The position numbers were made by a program, and so were the translations under genes. From NCBI GenBank assembly GCA_016462645.1, contig JAEMSX010000008.1, positions 1-64,000 on the forward strand: a stretch of 64,000 bases of DNA. Reading direction: 5' to 3'. Shown piece after piece: positions 35,601 through 43,897 of the stretch. Source of the DNA: Thermoleophilaceae bacterium. GTDB lineage: Bacteria > Actinomycetota > Thermoleophilia > Solirubrobacterales > JACPNS01. The notes beneath the pieces are model-generated. The model was not told where the DNA came from. It made no database searches and saw only the letters and a program-made list of their open reading frames with translations. The stretch's first letter is position 1. Each line of letters begins with the position of its first letter.

Positions 35601-36221
35601 GATTCCGACGATGTCCGCTTGGGCGACTGCGCCGTCACCGGCGTCGACACCGCGCCGGGTGGTGGCGACCTCGCGCTCCAAGAAGCCGAGCACCTCGGCG
35701 AGCGCCTGGTGGTGGGCCTCGACGATCAAAGCCTGCGTCCCCACGTCCGCGACACCCCAGAGCGCCGAGACCGACTTCGGCACGCTGAAGGTGAAGTCGT
35801 AGCCCGCGACGGCTCGACGGGTGCCCGCCGCCACCTCTTCGGCGGCGATCGTCGCGGCGGCTTCTTTGCGCTGCCCGGGTGTGAGATCGACGGGGAGCTC
35901 AGCGATCCTGGCCGCCACCCGCGTCTGCAGCCCGTCGTATGTCGGGAACGCGCGTCCTAGCGGTTCCCCGGTTACGGGGTCGTGTCCGGTGCCGAGGAGG
36001 AGCTGGAGTTGGTGCGGGGTCACGATGTCGCCCCGCTTGATCTCCCCGGCGCCGAAAGGATGGAGCCCCGAGCCGAGCCAGCGGCCCGCCGGGTTCCCCT
36101 CCTCCGTGAAGTACCCGACCAAGGGGTTGGGGTCCTTCCTGTCGTGATCGCCCGTGGACACCCCCTTGAGCAGATATCGATAGCCGTCGCCGGCAGACAT
36201 CACGCGCATCGAGACGGTCAT
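32691..36221 (-). CDS. MobF-family conjugative relaxase-helicase
   Basis: A 1176-residue TrwC/TraI-type relaxase. The N-terminal Tyr pair is Y14/Y16 (GDGYRYLL). FSVPKSVSALW lies at about 145-155, and the metal-binding His triad is H214, H225 and H227 (YDHWDS, DPQLHTHVV). A RecD-like helicase follows, with Walker A GPAGAGKTT (about 551), LVIIDEATLAG, and a late SMTRGRES motif. The frame opens at 36476, but the ATG at 36221 follows GAGGAGG and starts the conserved fold. It nicks oriT, bonds covalently to the strand and unwinds it. oriT is probably in the adjoining gap at 36222-36568. Several copies of the dispersed motif lie inside it. Confidence 0.93.
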   Translation of the reverse strand: MTVSMRVMSAGDGYRYLLKGVSTGDHDRKDPNPLVGYFTEEGNPAGRWLGSGLHPFGAGEIKRGDIVTPHQLQLLLGTGHDPVTGEPLGRAFPTYDGLQTRVAARIAELPVDLTPGQRKEAAATIAAEEVAAGTRRAVAGYDFTFSVPKSVSALWGVADVGTQALIVEAHHQALAEVLGFLEREVATTRRGVDAGDGAVAQADIVGIAATAYDHWDSRLGDPQLHTHVVISNKVKTVEDGHWRSLDGRPMHAAVIAISEHYNAVLADRITRLFGIEWEQRDRGKDRNPAWELAPVPEPLVREFSSRSRHIDEEKDRLIEEYVVTRGHRPSRTKIIELRARATLATRPEKVIRPFSELTEGWRGRAQKILGMGAVEWARKVTARPIARPALRADDVPLDAIREVGISVVGAVGERRSTWRHWNLWGEASRQTMGWRFGSVEDREAVVGMIVDAAKQESLTLTPPELAASPEVFRRDDGTTVFRPRHSVVFTSQQLLAAEDRLLARSADLTAPGVSLDVIERATGKQHLLSAEQSETLACIAVSGRQVDLLVGPAGAGKTTAMHTLKTAWAKAHGRNSVVGLAPSAVAAQVLADELSIDCENTAKWLHEFDRGRAQFRKGQLVIIDEATLAGTLTLDRLTALAATAGAKVLLVGDWAQLQSVDAGGAFTLLASARSDTPELTEVQRFTHEWEKTASLDLRFGRTEVISTYIAKQRVREGTTEEMMDAAYLAWAADVGEGRSSVLVAEASETVKHLNRRARADRIVADPTGDIEVNLADGTQASEGDLVITRNNDRRLRTLRGGWVRNGDRWRVADVRKDGSITVERLGVAFCGTVTLPAAYVAEHVDLGYAVTAHRAQGITVDSSHVVVSGSTTRENFYVSMTRGRESNVAYVALDKPDEGHAPPEPDGVNAHTVLYGVLQHTGAELSAHQIIVEEQERYSSIAQIAAEYETIGAVAQRDRWIRTIAKSGLTKAQAEQVLASDSFGPLTAELRRAEANHYDIELVLPALVARRSLEDAEDIGAVLISRLQTAAPPRQGKRGPTPKLIVGLIPVAEGMMSEEMAKALTERAELMESRATALAEQLCASKAPWLKRMGVEPTADAARRRWLHEVGTVAAYRDRYKVESCSAVGEPRTEAQKLDAARAEQAIRRARAVADHAAATQDGRGRSVEPRGRAIG

Positions 36222-36568
36222 CGCTGCCCACCACCTCCTCGGCGTAAAGGTGTGCGCGAGGTTCACAGGCCCCGACTTCGGCGGGTCATCCACAGTCGAC
36301 AGGCCACGGAGCCCGCCTCGTTCTGCAAGACGTGTATCCCAGCGAGTGAGGCGGACTCGACCAGGACGGGCGCAGGACGGACCGCCATGAGCACCTGATC
36401 GGTGGGACGCAAGTCGGACGAGAACAGGAGCGGAAGATGCGGAGCGGTTGCATTCGATGGGTGAGGAGTGACTCAATAGGACTTGACTGGGTCACTGCCG
36501 AACGGGCGGCAGGACGTCGGTTTCTTCCTTCAGGGCTTGCTCTCGCGAAGGAAGTCAGGAGCTCGGGC
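36222..36568. promoter_or_regulatory. Divergent intergenic region, candidate oriT and promoters
   Basis: This 347-base gap separates the leftward relaxase operon from the rightward pilus operon. It holds a TGCGCCCGTCCTGG copy (36361-36374), an AGTGAC/GTCACT dyad (36467-36472, 36491-36496) and CTTCCTTC/GAAGGAAG (36524-36531, 36547-36554) close to the lipoprotein start. Relaxase genes commonly lie beside their oriT, so this is the best place for it. No nic site can be fixed, and no strong -35/-10 pair stands out. Confidence 0.35.
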
Positions 36569-37195
36569 ATGACGGTTTCACGAGGAGCAAGGACACTCGC
36601 GCCGGCGGCGGTGCTACTGCTGGTCGCAATGACGTCCTGTGCCGCCGAAGGGAAGGATCCGGCGGCGAGCCCGAGTCGTAGCCCGAGCTCGCCGGCCCCA
36701 TCTACTACAACGCCCACCACGCCGCCGTCTGACACCGAAATGGCATCAGCGGCGGCGTCTGCCGTCTTGAGGACGTACTACGACGTCCGCAACCAGCTCC
36801 GACAGGATCCGAGTCAGCCCCTGAGGCTCCTCAAGTCGGTGGCTATCAGCACCGAGCTGGCTGCCCAGCAGAATCTCTTCGCGAGAGAGCGCAAGCAAGG
36901 ACTCCGTCAGGTCGGCGCAACCAAGGTCGCCAAACTGGAGGTCCAGTCTGTGAATCTCGACAACTCCGACCCGAAGGCCGGCAAGGTCCCCACAGTCCAG
37001 ATCGACCTGTGCTTCGACGTCAGTGACGTCGATGTGGTCAATGTTGAAGGCAAGTCGGTCATCAGCCCCGACAGACCTGACACCGGCTGGATCCAGTTCT
37101 TGGTGTCGAACTACGAGTTCGACTCCAACCCCAGAGGTGGATGGCGCGTCGCCTCCAGCAAAGACATCGAGCGCACGCCATGCGACGTCTTGTAG
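36569..37195 (+). CDS. Predicted lipoprotein heading the pilus operon
   Basis: A 208-residue protein with a signal peptide and lipobox-like LVAMTSC, then a Ser/Pro/Thr-rich linker. The folded domain after about residue 50 (ASAAASAVLRTYYDVRNQLR) resembles the small secreted alpha/beta domains of actinobacterial transfer-associated lipoproteins. AGGAG lies eight bases before the ATG. An upstream extension to 36437 lacks a leader. It overlaps the next gene by 16 bases. Likely surface-exposed; exact role unknown. Confidence 0.75.
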   Translation: MTVSRGARTLAPAAVLLLVAMTSCAAEGKDPAASPSRSPSSPAPSTTTPTTPPSDTEMASAAASAVLRTYYDVRNQLRQDPSQPLRLLKSVAISTELAAQQNLFARERKQGLRQVGATKVAKLEVQSVNLDNSDPKAGKVPTVQIDLCFDVSDVDVVNVEGKSVISPDRPDTGWIQFLVSNYEFDSNPRGGWRVASSKDIERTPCDVL

Positions 37196-38139
37196 CCCGC
37201 ATCATCGTCACGTCACTCGCGGTCGCGGGTCTTGTCAGTCTGCGCACAGGCCCGTCGTTCGCCGACACGGTCTGCCAGGTCACGGACCCCGAGACCGGCA
37301 TCTGCCTCATCTACGTCGAGGTGCCTGGAACGCCGGGTGACCCCGGTGGCCCTGGTGACGACGGGCCGCAGGACACCGGGAGCGGCGCTGCGTGCTATTG
37401 GGACGGTACCGATCAGGGCATCACCAAGCCCCCACCCGGACCAGTCCCCTGCTCCAGCGAGTACGGGTACTGGTCCAATGGCTATCACTGCTACATCTCG
37501 CTGCTCGAGCCGCAGCCTCCCGCAGGCGACCCGAGCTGGCAGGGGCATGAGCCGGGTGATGGCGCCGTCTACACCTGCTACCAGCCACAGACCGACCTAC
37601 TCATCTGGATCTGGTCAGCCGACCCTCCCCCGAACTCGGGGACTGGACCGACGCCTCGTGAAGTCGCACAGATCGCCATCGAGCAGATGGACCTTCGAGC
37701 GATCAACATCGGGATAACACCCGAACCAGGTCCCGACTCGGTTGGAATCGTCGGGATGCCCGTGTGGATGTGGGCAGCCAACCCCGACAGCCACTCCGTC
37801 GGGCCGATCACCGAGTCCGCAACGGCTGCCGGGATCACGGTGACCGCCGCAGCCAAGGTCCTCAAGATCACCTGGGACATGGGCGACGGAACCAAGGTGA
37901 CCTGCACGACCGCTGGCACGCCCTACAAGGCGGAGTACGGCAAGACCAAGTCACCGACCTGCGGGCACACCTACGAGAAGTCGAGCTCGAAGCAGCAGGA
38001 CGGGAAGTACACGGTGACCGCCACCTCGGACTGGGTCATCACCTGGGAAGGGGCTGGACAGACCGGAACCATCCGGCTGAACGGCCTGACTCGATCGGTC
38101 GCGATCGCGGTCGGGGAAGCGCAGGTGCTCGTGCAGTAG
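37180..38139 (+). CDS. Secreted protein with a PKD-like domain
   Basis: A 319-residue exported protein. The signal peptide (MRRLVARIIVTSLAVAGLVS) is followed by a Pro/Gly-rich part with paired Cys (CYWDG, CYISLL, CYQPQT). The C-terminal beta-sandwich carries ITWDMGDGTKVTC and a CGHTYEKSSS segment, as in PKD domains. The start ATG lies inside the end of the lipoprotein gene. The 13-residue longer frame from 37141 has no leader quality. It leads into the Tad genes and may be a pilus-associated surface protein. Confidence 0.72.
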   Translation: MRRLVARIIVTSLAVAGLVSLRTGPSFADTVCQVTDPETGICLIYVEVPGTPGDPGGPGDDGPQDTGSGAACYWDGTDQGITKPPPGPVPCSSEYGYWSNGYHCYISLLEPQPPAGDPSWQGHEPGDGAVYTCYQPQTDLLIWIWSADPPPNSGTGPTPREVAQIAIEQMDLRAINIGITPEPGPDSVGIVGMPVWMWAANPDSHSVGPITESATAAGITVTAAAKVLKITWDMGDGTKVTCTTAGTPYKAEYGKTKSPTCGHTYEKSSSKQQDGKYTVTATSDWVITWEGAGQTGTIRLNGLTRSVAIAVGEAQVLVQ

Positions 38140-38163
38140 CGGGCCAGCGGAGAGGCAGTGAGG

Positions 38164-38835
38164 ATGAGTAGTACAGCCACCCGATTCGACGGGAGTCTCA
38201 ACCACGAGGGTCCGGCCGCAACGGCACTTGTGCCTCCACCGAAGCTGCGCCGACGGCCCGCACTCATCGCGGCTGCGATCGCTGCCATCTGCATCGGCGC
38301 ACTGCTCGCCGGATGGGCATGGACGGCGACAACGAACGCCCAGGAGGTCCTCGTCGCACGGTCCTCCATCGAGCGCGGCGCAGTCATCGAGGCCGCTGAT
38401 CTCGCCCGTGTGCGGCTCAGTGCCGACCCGGCCCTGACGCCGGTGCCAGCCGCGCAACTCGACGAGATCGTCGGACAGCGGGCAGCGATGGACATTGCCG
38501 AGGGCGGAATGCTGACGCCTGGCTCGTACACCTCCGAAGTCGTGCCCGGCGAGGGGCAGTCGGTGGTCGGCGTGGCGCTGACTCCAGCGCAGGCTCCGGG
38601 GCTGAGCTTTCAGTATGGCGACCGTGTGCGCGTCGTTGTGACACCGGCACAGGGCGACGAACTCCCGGCTGGCACGCCATTAAGTAACGACGCCACCGTG
38701 GTCGGTGTCCATACATCTGGTGAGACCGGGCAGACAGTGGTCGATCTACTCGTACCAAAGGCCGACGCTGCTGTGCTCGCCACGCGGATCGCCAGTGGCA
38801 ACATCGCTCTCGTCCTGGACTCTCGGGAGCGTTGA
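38164..38835 (+). CDS. SAF-domain pilus assembly protein (CpaB/RcpC-like)
   Basis: A 223-residue protein with one membrane helix (ALIAAAIAAICIGALLAGWA) and a SAF domain (RSSIERGAVIEAADLARVRL, GQRAAMDIAEGGMLTPG). CpaB/RcpC proteins form part of the outer Tad secretion channel. GGAGAGG lies eight bases before the chosen ATG, and a GTG two codons earlier is possible. The stop overlaps the CpaE-like start (TGATG). Confidence 0.82.
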   Translation: MSSTATRFDGSLNHEGPAATALVPPPKLRRRPALIAAAIAAICIGALLAGWAWTATTNAQEVLVARSSIERGAVIEAADLARVRLSADPALTPVPAAQLDEIVGQRAAMDIAEGGMLTPGSYTSEVVPGEGQSVVGVALTPAQAPGLSFQYGDRVRVVVTPAQGDELPAGTPLSNDATVVGVHTSGETGQTVVDLLVPKADAAVLATRIASGNIALVLDSRER

Positions 38836-39602
38836 TGGCTGTCGTCGCTCTTGCTTCTGCTTCAGGCTCTCCCGGGGTCACGACCACGGCTCTCGGGCTG
38901 GCCTTGCTGTGGCCGCGCCCGGTCATGCTCGTCGAAGCCGACCCGACAGGCGGCTCTGGCTTGTTGGCGGGCTACTTCCGTGGTTCGAGGCAGTACGACG
39001 CCGGGCTGATCGAGCTGGCGCTCACGGCGGGCAGCCTCAGTGATGCGCTCGCCGACGTCGCGCAACCCATCGAGGGCACCGCCGTCTCATTTGTCGCCGG
39101 CACTCGCTCGCACACACAGAACAGTGCACTGCGAGATCTTTGGGCTCCGCTGGCCGAAACCCTCCGCGAACTGGAAACCACAGGGCAAGACGTCGTCGTC
39201 GACGCCGGCCGACTCGGACTGCAAGGTTCGCCGGGCGCCCTGCTGGACGCCGCCGACCTGGCCCTGCTCGTCAGCCGGACGACGTTGCCGCACCTGTCGG
39301 CGCTACGGTCGTGGGCCGACGCTTTCCAGCGACCCGCGCTCGACTGGCACCAGTCGGGCGTCCTTCTTGTCGGCGCTGGCCAGCCCTACAGCGCCCGTGA
39401 AGTCACCGAGGTCGTGAGCCTGCCGGTCCTGTCATCCCTCCCGGACGATCCCGACTCGGCAGCGGTGTTCTCCCGAGGAGCCCAACCTCCCAAGCGCTTC
39501 GAGATCGGGCCGCTTGCCCGGGCGCTCAACGCGGCCATCGCCTCGATCCACTCGACGATCACCCACCGTCGCAACGAACTGCTGGAAGGAGCCCGGTCAT
39601 GA
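38835..39602 (+). CDS. CpaE/MinD-like ATPase-fold protein
   Basis: A 255-residue P-loop protein: ASGSPGVTTTAL stands where the deviant Walker A KGGxGKT would be, and the signature Lys is missing. VLVEADPTGGSG and the DAADLALLVSRTT segment follow the ParA/MinD plan. Loss of the Lys suggests no normal ATP hydrolysis. CpaE-like proteins position Tad machines. It is coupled to the SAF gene upstream and overlaps the TadA start by four bases. Confidence 0.8.
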   Translation: MAVVALASASGSPGVTTTALGLALLWPRPVMLVEADPTGGSGLLAGYFRGSRQYDAGLIELALTAGSLSDALADVAQPIEGTAVSFVAGTRSHTQNSALRDLWAPLAETLRELETTGQDVVVDAGRLGLQGSPGALLDAADLALLVSRTTLPHLSALRSWADAFQRPALDWHQSGVLLVGAGQPYSAREVTEVVSLPVLSSLPDDPDSAAVFSRGAQPPKRFEIGPLARALNAAIASIHSTITHRRNELLEGARS

Positions 39603-41086
39603 CGACGGAACCCTCCGAGGACTACGAGACTCCACTTGCCGGGCTACCGCTGTTCACCCAGCCGGTGCCGCCCGTGGCCCACCGGCTGGGCGCCCCTCGG
39701 CCGGTGGCTTCGGTGGCACACCTGTCGACGGTGAGCAGCACACCCATTGGCAGGAACGTGGACTGGTCGCTGGTCTCTGCGTTGCGCGCGCAGGCGTCTG
39801 AGCAGCTCAGCCAGGCGGTCGCCGCAGACCGTGGCCGACTGGACAAGATCGCGCAGGAGGAGCTGGGGCGGACGATCGTGCTCGACCTGATCGAGACGAC
39901 CGTCGCGGACCGCGTGAACGCCGGAATGAGCACCCTGCCCGGCTCTGAGCAGGACGCTCTGGCGCGGGCGGTCTTCGACTCCCTGTTTCGGCTCGGCCGG
40001 CTCCAGCCGCTCGTAGACGACGACCGGGTTGAGAACATCATCATCACCGGCCACGACAACGTCCTGCTCGAACTCACCGACGCCTCACTGGTCGACGGGC
40101 CACCTGTGGCCGACTCCGACGAGGAATTGATCGACTTTCTTGTCTTCCTCGCCTCCCGCTCCGAAGTGAACGCGCGCGGGTTCTCCGAGGCCCAGCCGAG
40201 GCTGCACCTTCGCCTCGATGGTGGATCACGTCTGGCCGCTGCGGCATGGGTGACTCCGCGCCCGTCCGTCGTGATCAGGCGTCACCGGCTGATGGAGGTC
40301 ACCCTCGACGACCTCGTCGCCAGGCAGATGCTCTCTCCAGTCGCGGCATCGTTCCTGCGGGCGGCTGTGCGGGCGCGGAAGAGCATCGTCGTCTCCGGCT
40401 CGCAGGGCGCGGGCAAGACGACGCTGGTCCGAGCGCTATGCGCGGAGATCGACCCGCTGGAGGCGCTCGGCACCTTCGAGACCGAGTACGAGCTGCACCT
40501 GCACGAGCTACACGACCGGCACCGGATCGTGCACCCGTGGGAGGCCCGTCCCGGCTCCGGTGAGCGCGGTCCGGACGGGCGGTCGGCTGGAGAGTTCACG
40601 CTCGACGAGGCGCTGGTCGACTCGTTCCGCTTCAACCTGTCGCGCCAGATCGTCGGCGAGGTTCGAGGCAAGGAGATCTGGGCGATGATCAAGGCGATGG
40701 AGTCCGGCACGGGCTCCATCTCCACAACTCACGCCGCTGACGCGGTCGCTGCGATCCGCAAGTTGGTCACCTGCGCGATGGAGGCCGGGGCGCACGTCAC
40801 GCACGCCCTCGCCACGAGCAAGCTGGCCTCGACCATCGATGTGATCGTCCACCTCGACATGCGCACGGTGAGAGAGGGCGGGGCGCCCACCCGCCGGCGC
40901 CGAGTGGCCGAGATCATCGCCCTGGACCCTGGCGAGCGTGAGACCGGCTACGCCACCACCCACGTCTTCGCCAGCGACCTCGACGGTACGGCACTCCCAG
41001 CCGTGCTGCCCGACGCCTACCGCGATCTCGCGGCGTACGGCTTCGACCTCGGCAGCTACTTGGCCCAGCAGGAGGTGCGGTCGTGA
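39599..41086 (+). CDS. tadA: TadA/CpaF secretion ATPase
   Basis: A 495-residue type II/IV secretion ATPase. Walker A is GSQGAGKTTLVRAL (about residue 263), the Asp box follows in EIDPLEALGTFETE, and Walker B is QIVGEVRGKE with downstream GSISTTHA. The N-terminal domain is typical of CpaF (LQPLVDDDRVENIIITG). It powers assembly of the Tad pilus. Four-base overlaps tie it to CpaE and TadB. Three copies of the dispersed motif fall in or just after it. Confidence 0.93.
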   Translation: MTTEPSEDYETPLAGLPLFTQPVPPVAHRLGAPRPVASVAHLSTVSSTPIGRNVDWSLVSALRAQASEQLSQAVAADRGRLDKIAQEELGRTIVLDLIETTVADRVNAGMSTLPGSEQDALARAVFDSLFRLGRLQPLVDDDRVENIIITGHDNVLLELTDASLVDGPPVADSDEELIDFLVFLASRSEVNARGFSEAQPRLHLRLDGGSRLAAAAWVTPRPSVVIRRHRLMEVTLDDLVARQMLSPVAASFLRAAVRARKSIVVSGSQGAGKTTLVRALCAEIDPLEALGTFETEYELHLHELHDRHRIVHPWEARPGSGERGPDGRSAGEFTLDEALVDSFRFNLSRQIVGEVRGKEIWAMIKAMESGTGSISTTHAADAVAAIRKLVTCAMEAGAHVTHALATSKLASTIDVIVHLDMRTVREGGAPTRRRRVAEIIALDPGERETGYATTHVFASDLDGTALPAVLPDAYRDLAAYGFDLGSYLAQQEVRS

Positions 41087-41946
41087 TCGTCCTCGTCCCA
41101 GCACTGGCCGGCGCACTGGTCGTCGGCGGCCTGATCGCGCTCATCGTGGGGCTGCGCCCGTCCCCAGTGGTCGAGCGCCCGTCCCGCACGAGCAGGGTCC
41201 GAAAACTCAGCAGGCAGACCCGAATGCTCCTACTCGGCGGTTTCGCCGCTGGCGTCGTGGCGTTCCTCGTCACCGGCTGGGTGCTCGCCCTCGCCATCGT
41301 GCCTGTGGCCTTCGTCGGCCTGCCTATCCTGCTCTCCTCGTCCTCGGCAGCCCAGCGGATCGAGCGCCTCGAAGCGATGGAGGAATGGACCCGATCGCTG
41401 TCCGGCGTACTGACCGTCGGCGTCGGACTGGAGCAGGCCCTCGTCGCCACGCTCCGCTCAACCCCCGCCGCCATTGCTCCCGAGGTCACACGACTGGTCG
41501 CCCGGCTGCGTGCTCGATGGGTCACCGAGGATGCGCTGCGGGCGTTCGCTGACGAGCTCGATGACGCGACCGGCGACCTCGTGGCGGCGAACCTGATCCT
41601 CGGTGCGCGCAGGAGGGGAGCGGGACTGGCCAGTGTGCTCGAAGGTCTCGCGGAGTCAGTTGCAGCCGACGTACGCGCCCGACGCCAGGTCGAGGCCGAC
41701 CGCGCCAAACCCCGCGCGACCGCCCGCTCGGTGACCCTCATCAGCGTCGGCGTTCTGGTGATCCTCGCGGTGTCGGGGACCTACGTGGAGCCATACCAGA
41801 GCCCTCTGGGGCAGGTCATCCTCGTCGCACTGCTGACGGCGTACGTCGCAACGCTCGTGTGGATGAAGCGCATGGCGATAGGACGGGCGATGCCCCGGTT
41901 CTTGTCACCCGTCCCGGCCCTACCGAGGGAAGGCGGTGCCGCGTGA
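41083..41946 (+). CDS. tadB: TadB inner-membrane platform protein
   Basis: A 287-residue T2SS-F-type membrane protein. Two N-terminal helices (ALAGALVVGGLIALIVGL, MLLLGGFAAGVVAFLVTGWV) are followed by the cytoplasmic F domain (EWTRSLSGVLTVGVGLEQAL, VEADRAKPRATARSVTLISV). Further helices lie at the C terminus. Length and order are standard for TadB. GTG start, overlapping TadA. Confidence 0.9.
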   Translation: MIVLVPALAGALVVGGLIALIVGLRPSPVVERPSRTSRVRKLSRQTRMLLLGGFAAGVVAFLVTGWVLALAIVPVAFVGLPILLSSSSAAQRIERLEAMEEWTRSLSGVLTVGVGLEQALVATLRSTPAAIAPEVTRLVARLRARWVTEDALRAFADELDDATGDLVAANLILGARRRGAGLASVLEGLAESVAADVRARRQVEADRAKPRATARSVTLISVGVLVILAVSGTYVEPYQSPLGQVILVALLTAYVATLVWMKRMAIGRAMPRFLSPVPALPREGGAA

Positions 41947-42848
41947 CTACCGGACTCCAAGTCGCGCTACTCGGCGGCGCGTTCCTCGGCCTCGGCGTGG
42001 TGCTGCTCATCGCCCGGCTCTTGCCGGCCGAGCCAGATCTCGCCGAAGCGCTCTCCCGGCTCACGCCCGCCCGTGGTCGGGCCAACACCCTCGGGCCGGT
42101 GACCACGGCGAAGGGCAAGGAGCGGCTCGGGGTGTGGGCTATCAAGGCGCTGCCGCCAACCGTCTGGATCAAGACGCCGACCCGAGAGCTGGCGCTGCTG
42201 CGCATCCCGCTCGCACGGTTCTACGGCGACAAGCTGGTCATGGCCCTCATGGGGCTGGCGATCCCACCACTGCTCGCATTCTTCTTCGAGCAGATCGGCC
42301 TCGGGTTCCCCGTGGCCATCCCGGCGATCGCCTCCGTCGGCCTGGCCGTGGTGATGTTCTTCCTGCCGAACTACAACGCAGTTGACGAGGCCCGCAAGGC
42401 CCGGCTCGAGTTCGCCCGTGCTCTCGGTGCCTACATCGACCTCGTCGCTCTGGAGCGCAACAACGGATCCGGCGTACGACAGGCGATGGAGTCCGCGGCA
42501 GAGGTCGGCGACTCCTGGGTCTTCACCCGGATATCAGAGGAACTGACCCGCTCCCGCTGGTCCGGCCAGCCGCCCTGGGATGCGCTGCACGCCCTGGCCG
42601 ACGAGTTGGGCCTCCCCGAGCTGGACGATTTCGCCGACATCATGCGGCTCTCAGGGGAGGAGGGGGCGTCGGTCTACACCAACCTGCGCGCCCGCTCAGC
42701 CGCGATGCGCACCGCAATGCTCAACGACGAGATTTCCGAAGCCAACGCCGTCGGCGAGCGCATGACCATCCCAGGCTCCCTGCTCGGAGTCATCTTCATG
42801 GCGCTGCTCGTCGCCCCATCCCTGCTGCGGATGTTCAGCAACACCTGA
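41943..42848 (+). CDS. tadC: TadC inner-membrane platform protein
   Basis: A 301-residue T2SS-F-type protein starting at a GTG that overlaps the TadB stop (GTGA). An N-terminal helix (LQVALLGGAFLGLGVVLLIA), a central hairpin (LLAFFFEQIGLGFPVAIPAI) and a C-terminal helix (GSLLGVIFMALLVAPSLL) bracket the F domain, which includes ALGAYIDLVALERNNGSG. The frame opening at 41859 overlaps TadB too far. It forms the inner-membrane platform with TadB. Confidence 0.9.
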   Translation: MTTGLQVALLGGAFLGLGVVLLIARLLPAEPDLAEALSRLTPARGRANTLGPVTTAKGKERLGVWAIKALPPTVWIKTPTRELALLRIPLARFYGDKLVMALMGLAIPPLLAFFFEQIGLGFPVAIPAIASVGLAVVMFFLPNYNAVDEARKARLEFARALGAYIDLVALERNNGSGVRQAMESAAEVGDSWVFTRISEELTRSRWSGQPPWDALHALADELGLPELDDFADIMRLSGEEGASVYTNLRARSAAMRTAMLNDEISEANAVGERMTIPGSLLGVIFMALLVAPSLLRMFSNT

Positions 42849-42895
42849 CACCACCACGGACCACGAAGGGAACCCCTCGAGGAAAGGAAATACGG

Positions 42896-43084
42896 ATGGA
42901 CCGATTGCTTGCACAACTAGTCGCACTCCACCTCGGAATCGATGCGCGCCTGCGTGCTCGCGACGAACAAGGCTCCGTCACCACCGAGCACGTCCTCTGG
43001 GCGGTGGCCGTCATCGCCATCGTCGGCATCGTGGTCGCAGCGATCAAGGCATACGTTGAGAGCCAGGCCGGCAACATCAAGTAG
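42896..43084 (+). CDS. Flp-like small pilin
   Basis: A 62-residue protein with one hydrophobic helix (VLWAVAVIAIVGIVVAAIKAY) after a short charged leader containing DEQGSVTTEH. A small Flp-type pilin encoded directly after TadC is the normal arrangement. The helix with Glu at about +5 fits a prepilin processed at the Gly in DEQG. GAGGAAAGG lies eight bases upstream. It is probably the major subunit of the fibre. Confidence 0.75.
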   Translation: MDRLLAQLVALHLGIDARLRARDEQGSVTTEHVLWAVAVIAIVGIVVAAIKAYVESQAGNIK

Positions 43085-43463
43085 CAAGCCGCGGGACGAA
43101 CGCGGCTCGGTCTCCATCGAGCTGGTCATCCTGCTGCCTGTGCTGTTCGCGGTGATGTTCCTCGGGATGCAGGCCGCGTTGTTCTACCACGCCCGCACAG
43201 TGGCGATCGCTGCCGCGCAAGAGGGCGCGAAGGCCGCTGGCGGCGAGAACGGCAAGGCGGCAGACGGCATCTCGGCTGCCTCCTCATTCATCGCGGATGC
43301 CGGTGGCGATGACGTGCTCACGGGTGCAAGCGCGACCGCCGACCGCACTACAACCACGGTCACCGTGACCGTGCGCGGGCACAGCTTGAGCGTGATCCCA
43401 GGCTGGAACCCGGTGATCGTCCAGTCCGCCTCGCTGCCATTGGAGAGGCTGACGGCTCCGTGA
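43056..43463 (+). CDS. TadE-like pseudopilin
   Basis: About 135 residues with the TadE pattern RDERGSVSIELVILLPVLFA, one long N-terminal helix and a beta-rich C-terminal part (DRTTTTVTVTVRGHSLSV). No ATG is available near the conserved start. A TTG at 43056, eight bases after AAGG and overlapping the pilin gene, is the best candidate, though the exact start is uncertain. It is likely a minor pilin of the Tad fibre. Confidence 0.75.
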   Translation: MRARPATSSSKPRDERGSVSIELVILLPVLFAVMFLGMQAALFYHARTVAIAAAQEGAKAAGGENGKAADGISAASSFIADAGGDDVLTGASATADRTTTTVTVTVRGHSLSVIPGWNPVIVQSASLPLERLTAP

Positions 43464-43897
43464 TGATCTGGATGCTCAGGAAGGACGAGCGGGGCTCGGC
43501 TGCGGTCGAGGCCGCCGTCGGCCTGCCTGCATTCACGCTGTTCGTCGGCCTCATCATCTTCGGTGGCCGCACCGCTACCACCCACTCCGCCGTCGAGTCC
43601 GCGGCCGCCGACGCGGCGCGCTCCGCCTCCATCGCTCGAACAGCGAACGAGGCGACGACCGACGCAAAGGCTGCCGCGCAGGCGAGCCTGGCCAACCAAG
43701 ACATCCACTGCCTGGCCGTGGACGTCGTCGTCGATGCCTCGGATTTCGGCAAGGCGGTCGGCGAGCCCGGCTCAGTTTCCGCGACAGTGGAGTGCCTCCT
43801 CGACCTCGCCGATCTGTCCGTGCCGGGAGTCCCAGGAAGTCGCCTCATCAAGGCCACTGTCAGCTCCCCGCTGGACACCTGGAGGGAGCGCGGATGA
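43460..43897 (+). CDS. TadE/TadF-like pseudopilin
   Basis: A 145-residue protein beginning near MIWMLRKDERGSAAVEAAVG. The Gly-Ser cleavage region and Glu at the start of the helix are those of TadE-type pseudopilins (LPAFTLFVGLIIFGG). The C-terminal part carries HCLAVDVVVDAS with a Cys pair. GTG and ATG starts three bases apart both overlap the previous stop. Minor pilin. Confidence 0.78.
   Translation: MMIWMLRKDERGSAAVEAAVGLPAFTLFVGLIIFGGRTATTHSAVESAAADAARSASIARTANEATTDAKAAAQASLANQDIHCLAVDVVVDASDFGKAVGEPGSVSATVECLLDLADLSVPGVPGSRLIKATVSSPLDTWRERG

Noticed and set aside
36222-36476. Eighty-five-residue N-terminal extension of the relaxase
   Set aside because: The MobF fold with its catalytic Tyr begins at the ATG at 36221, and the extension has no relaxase features.
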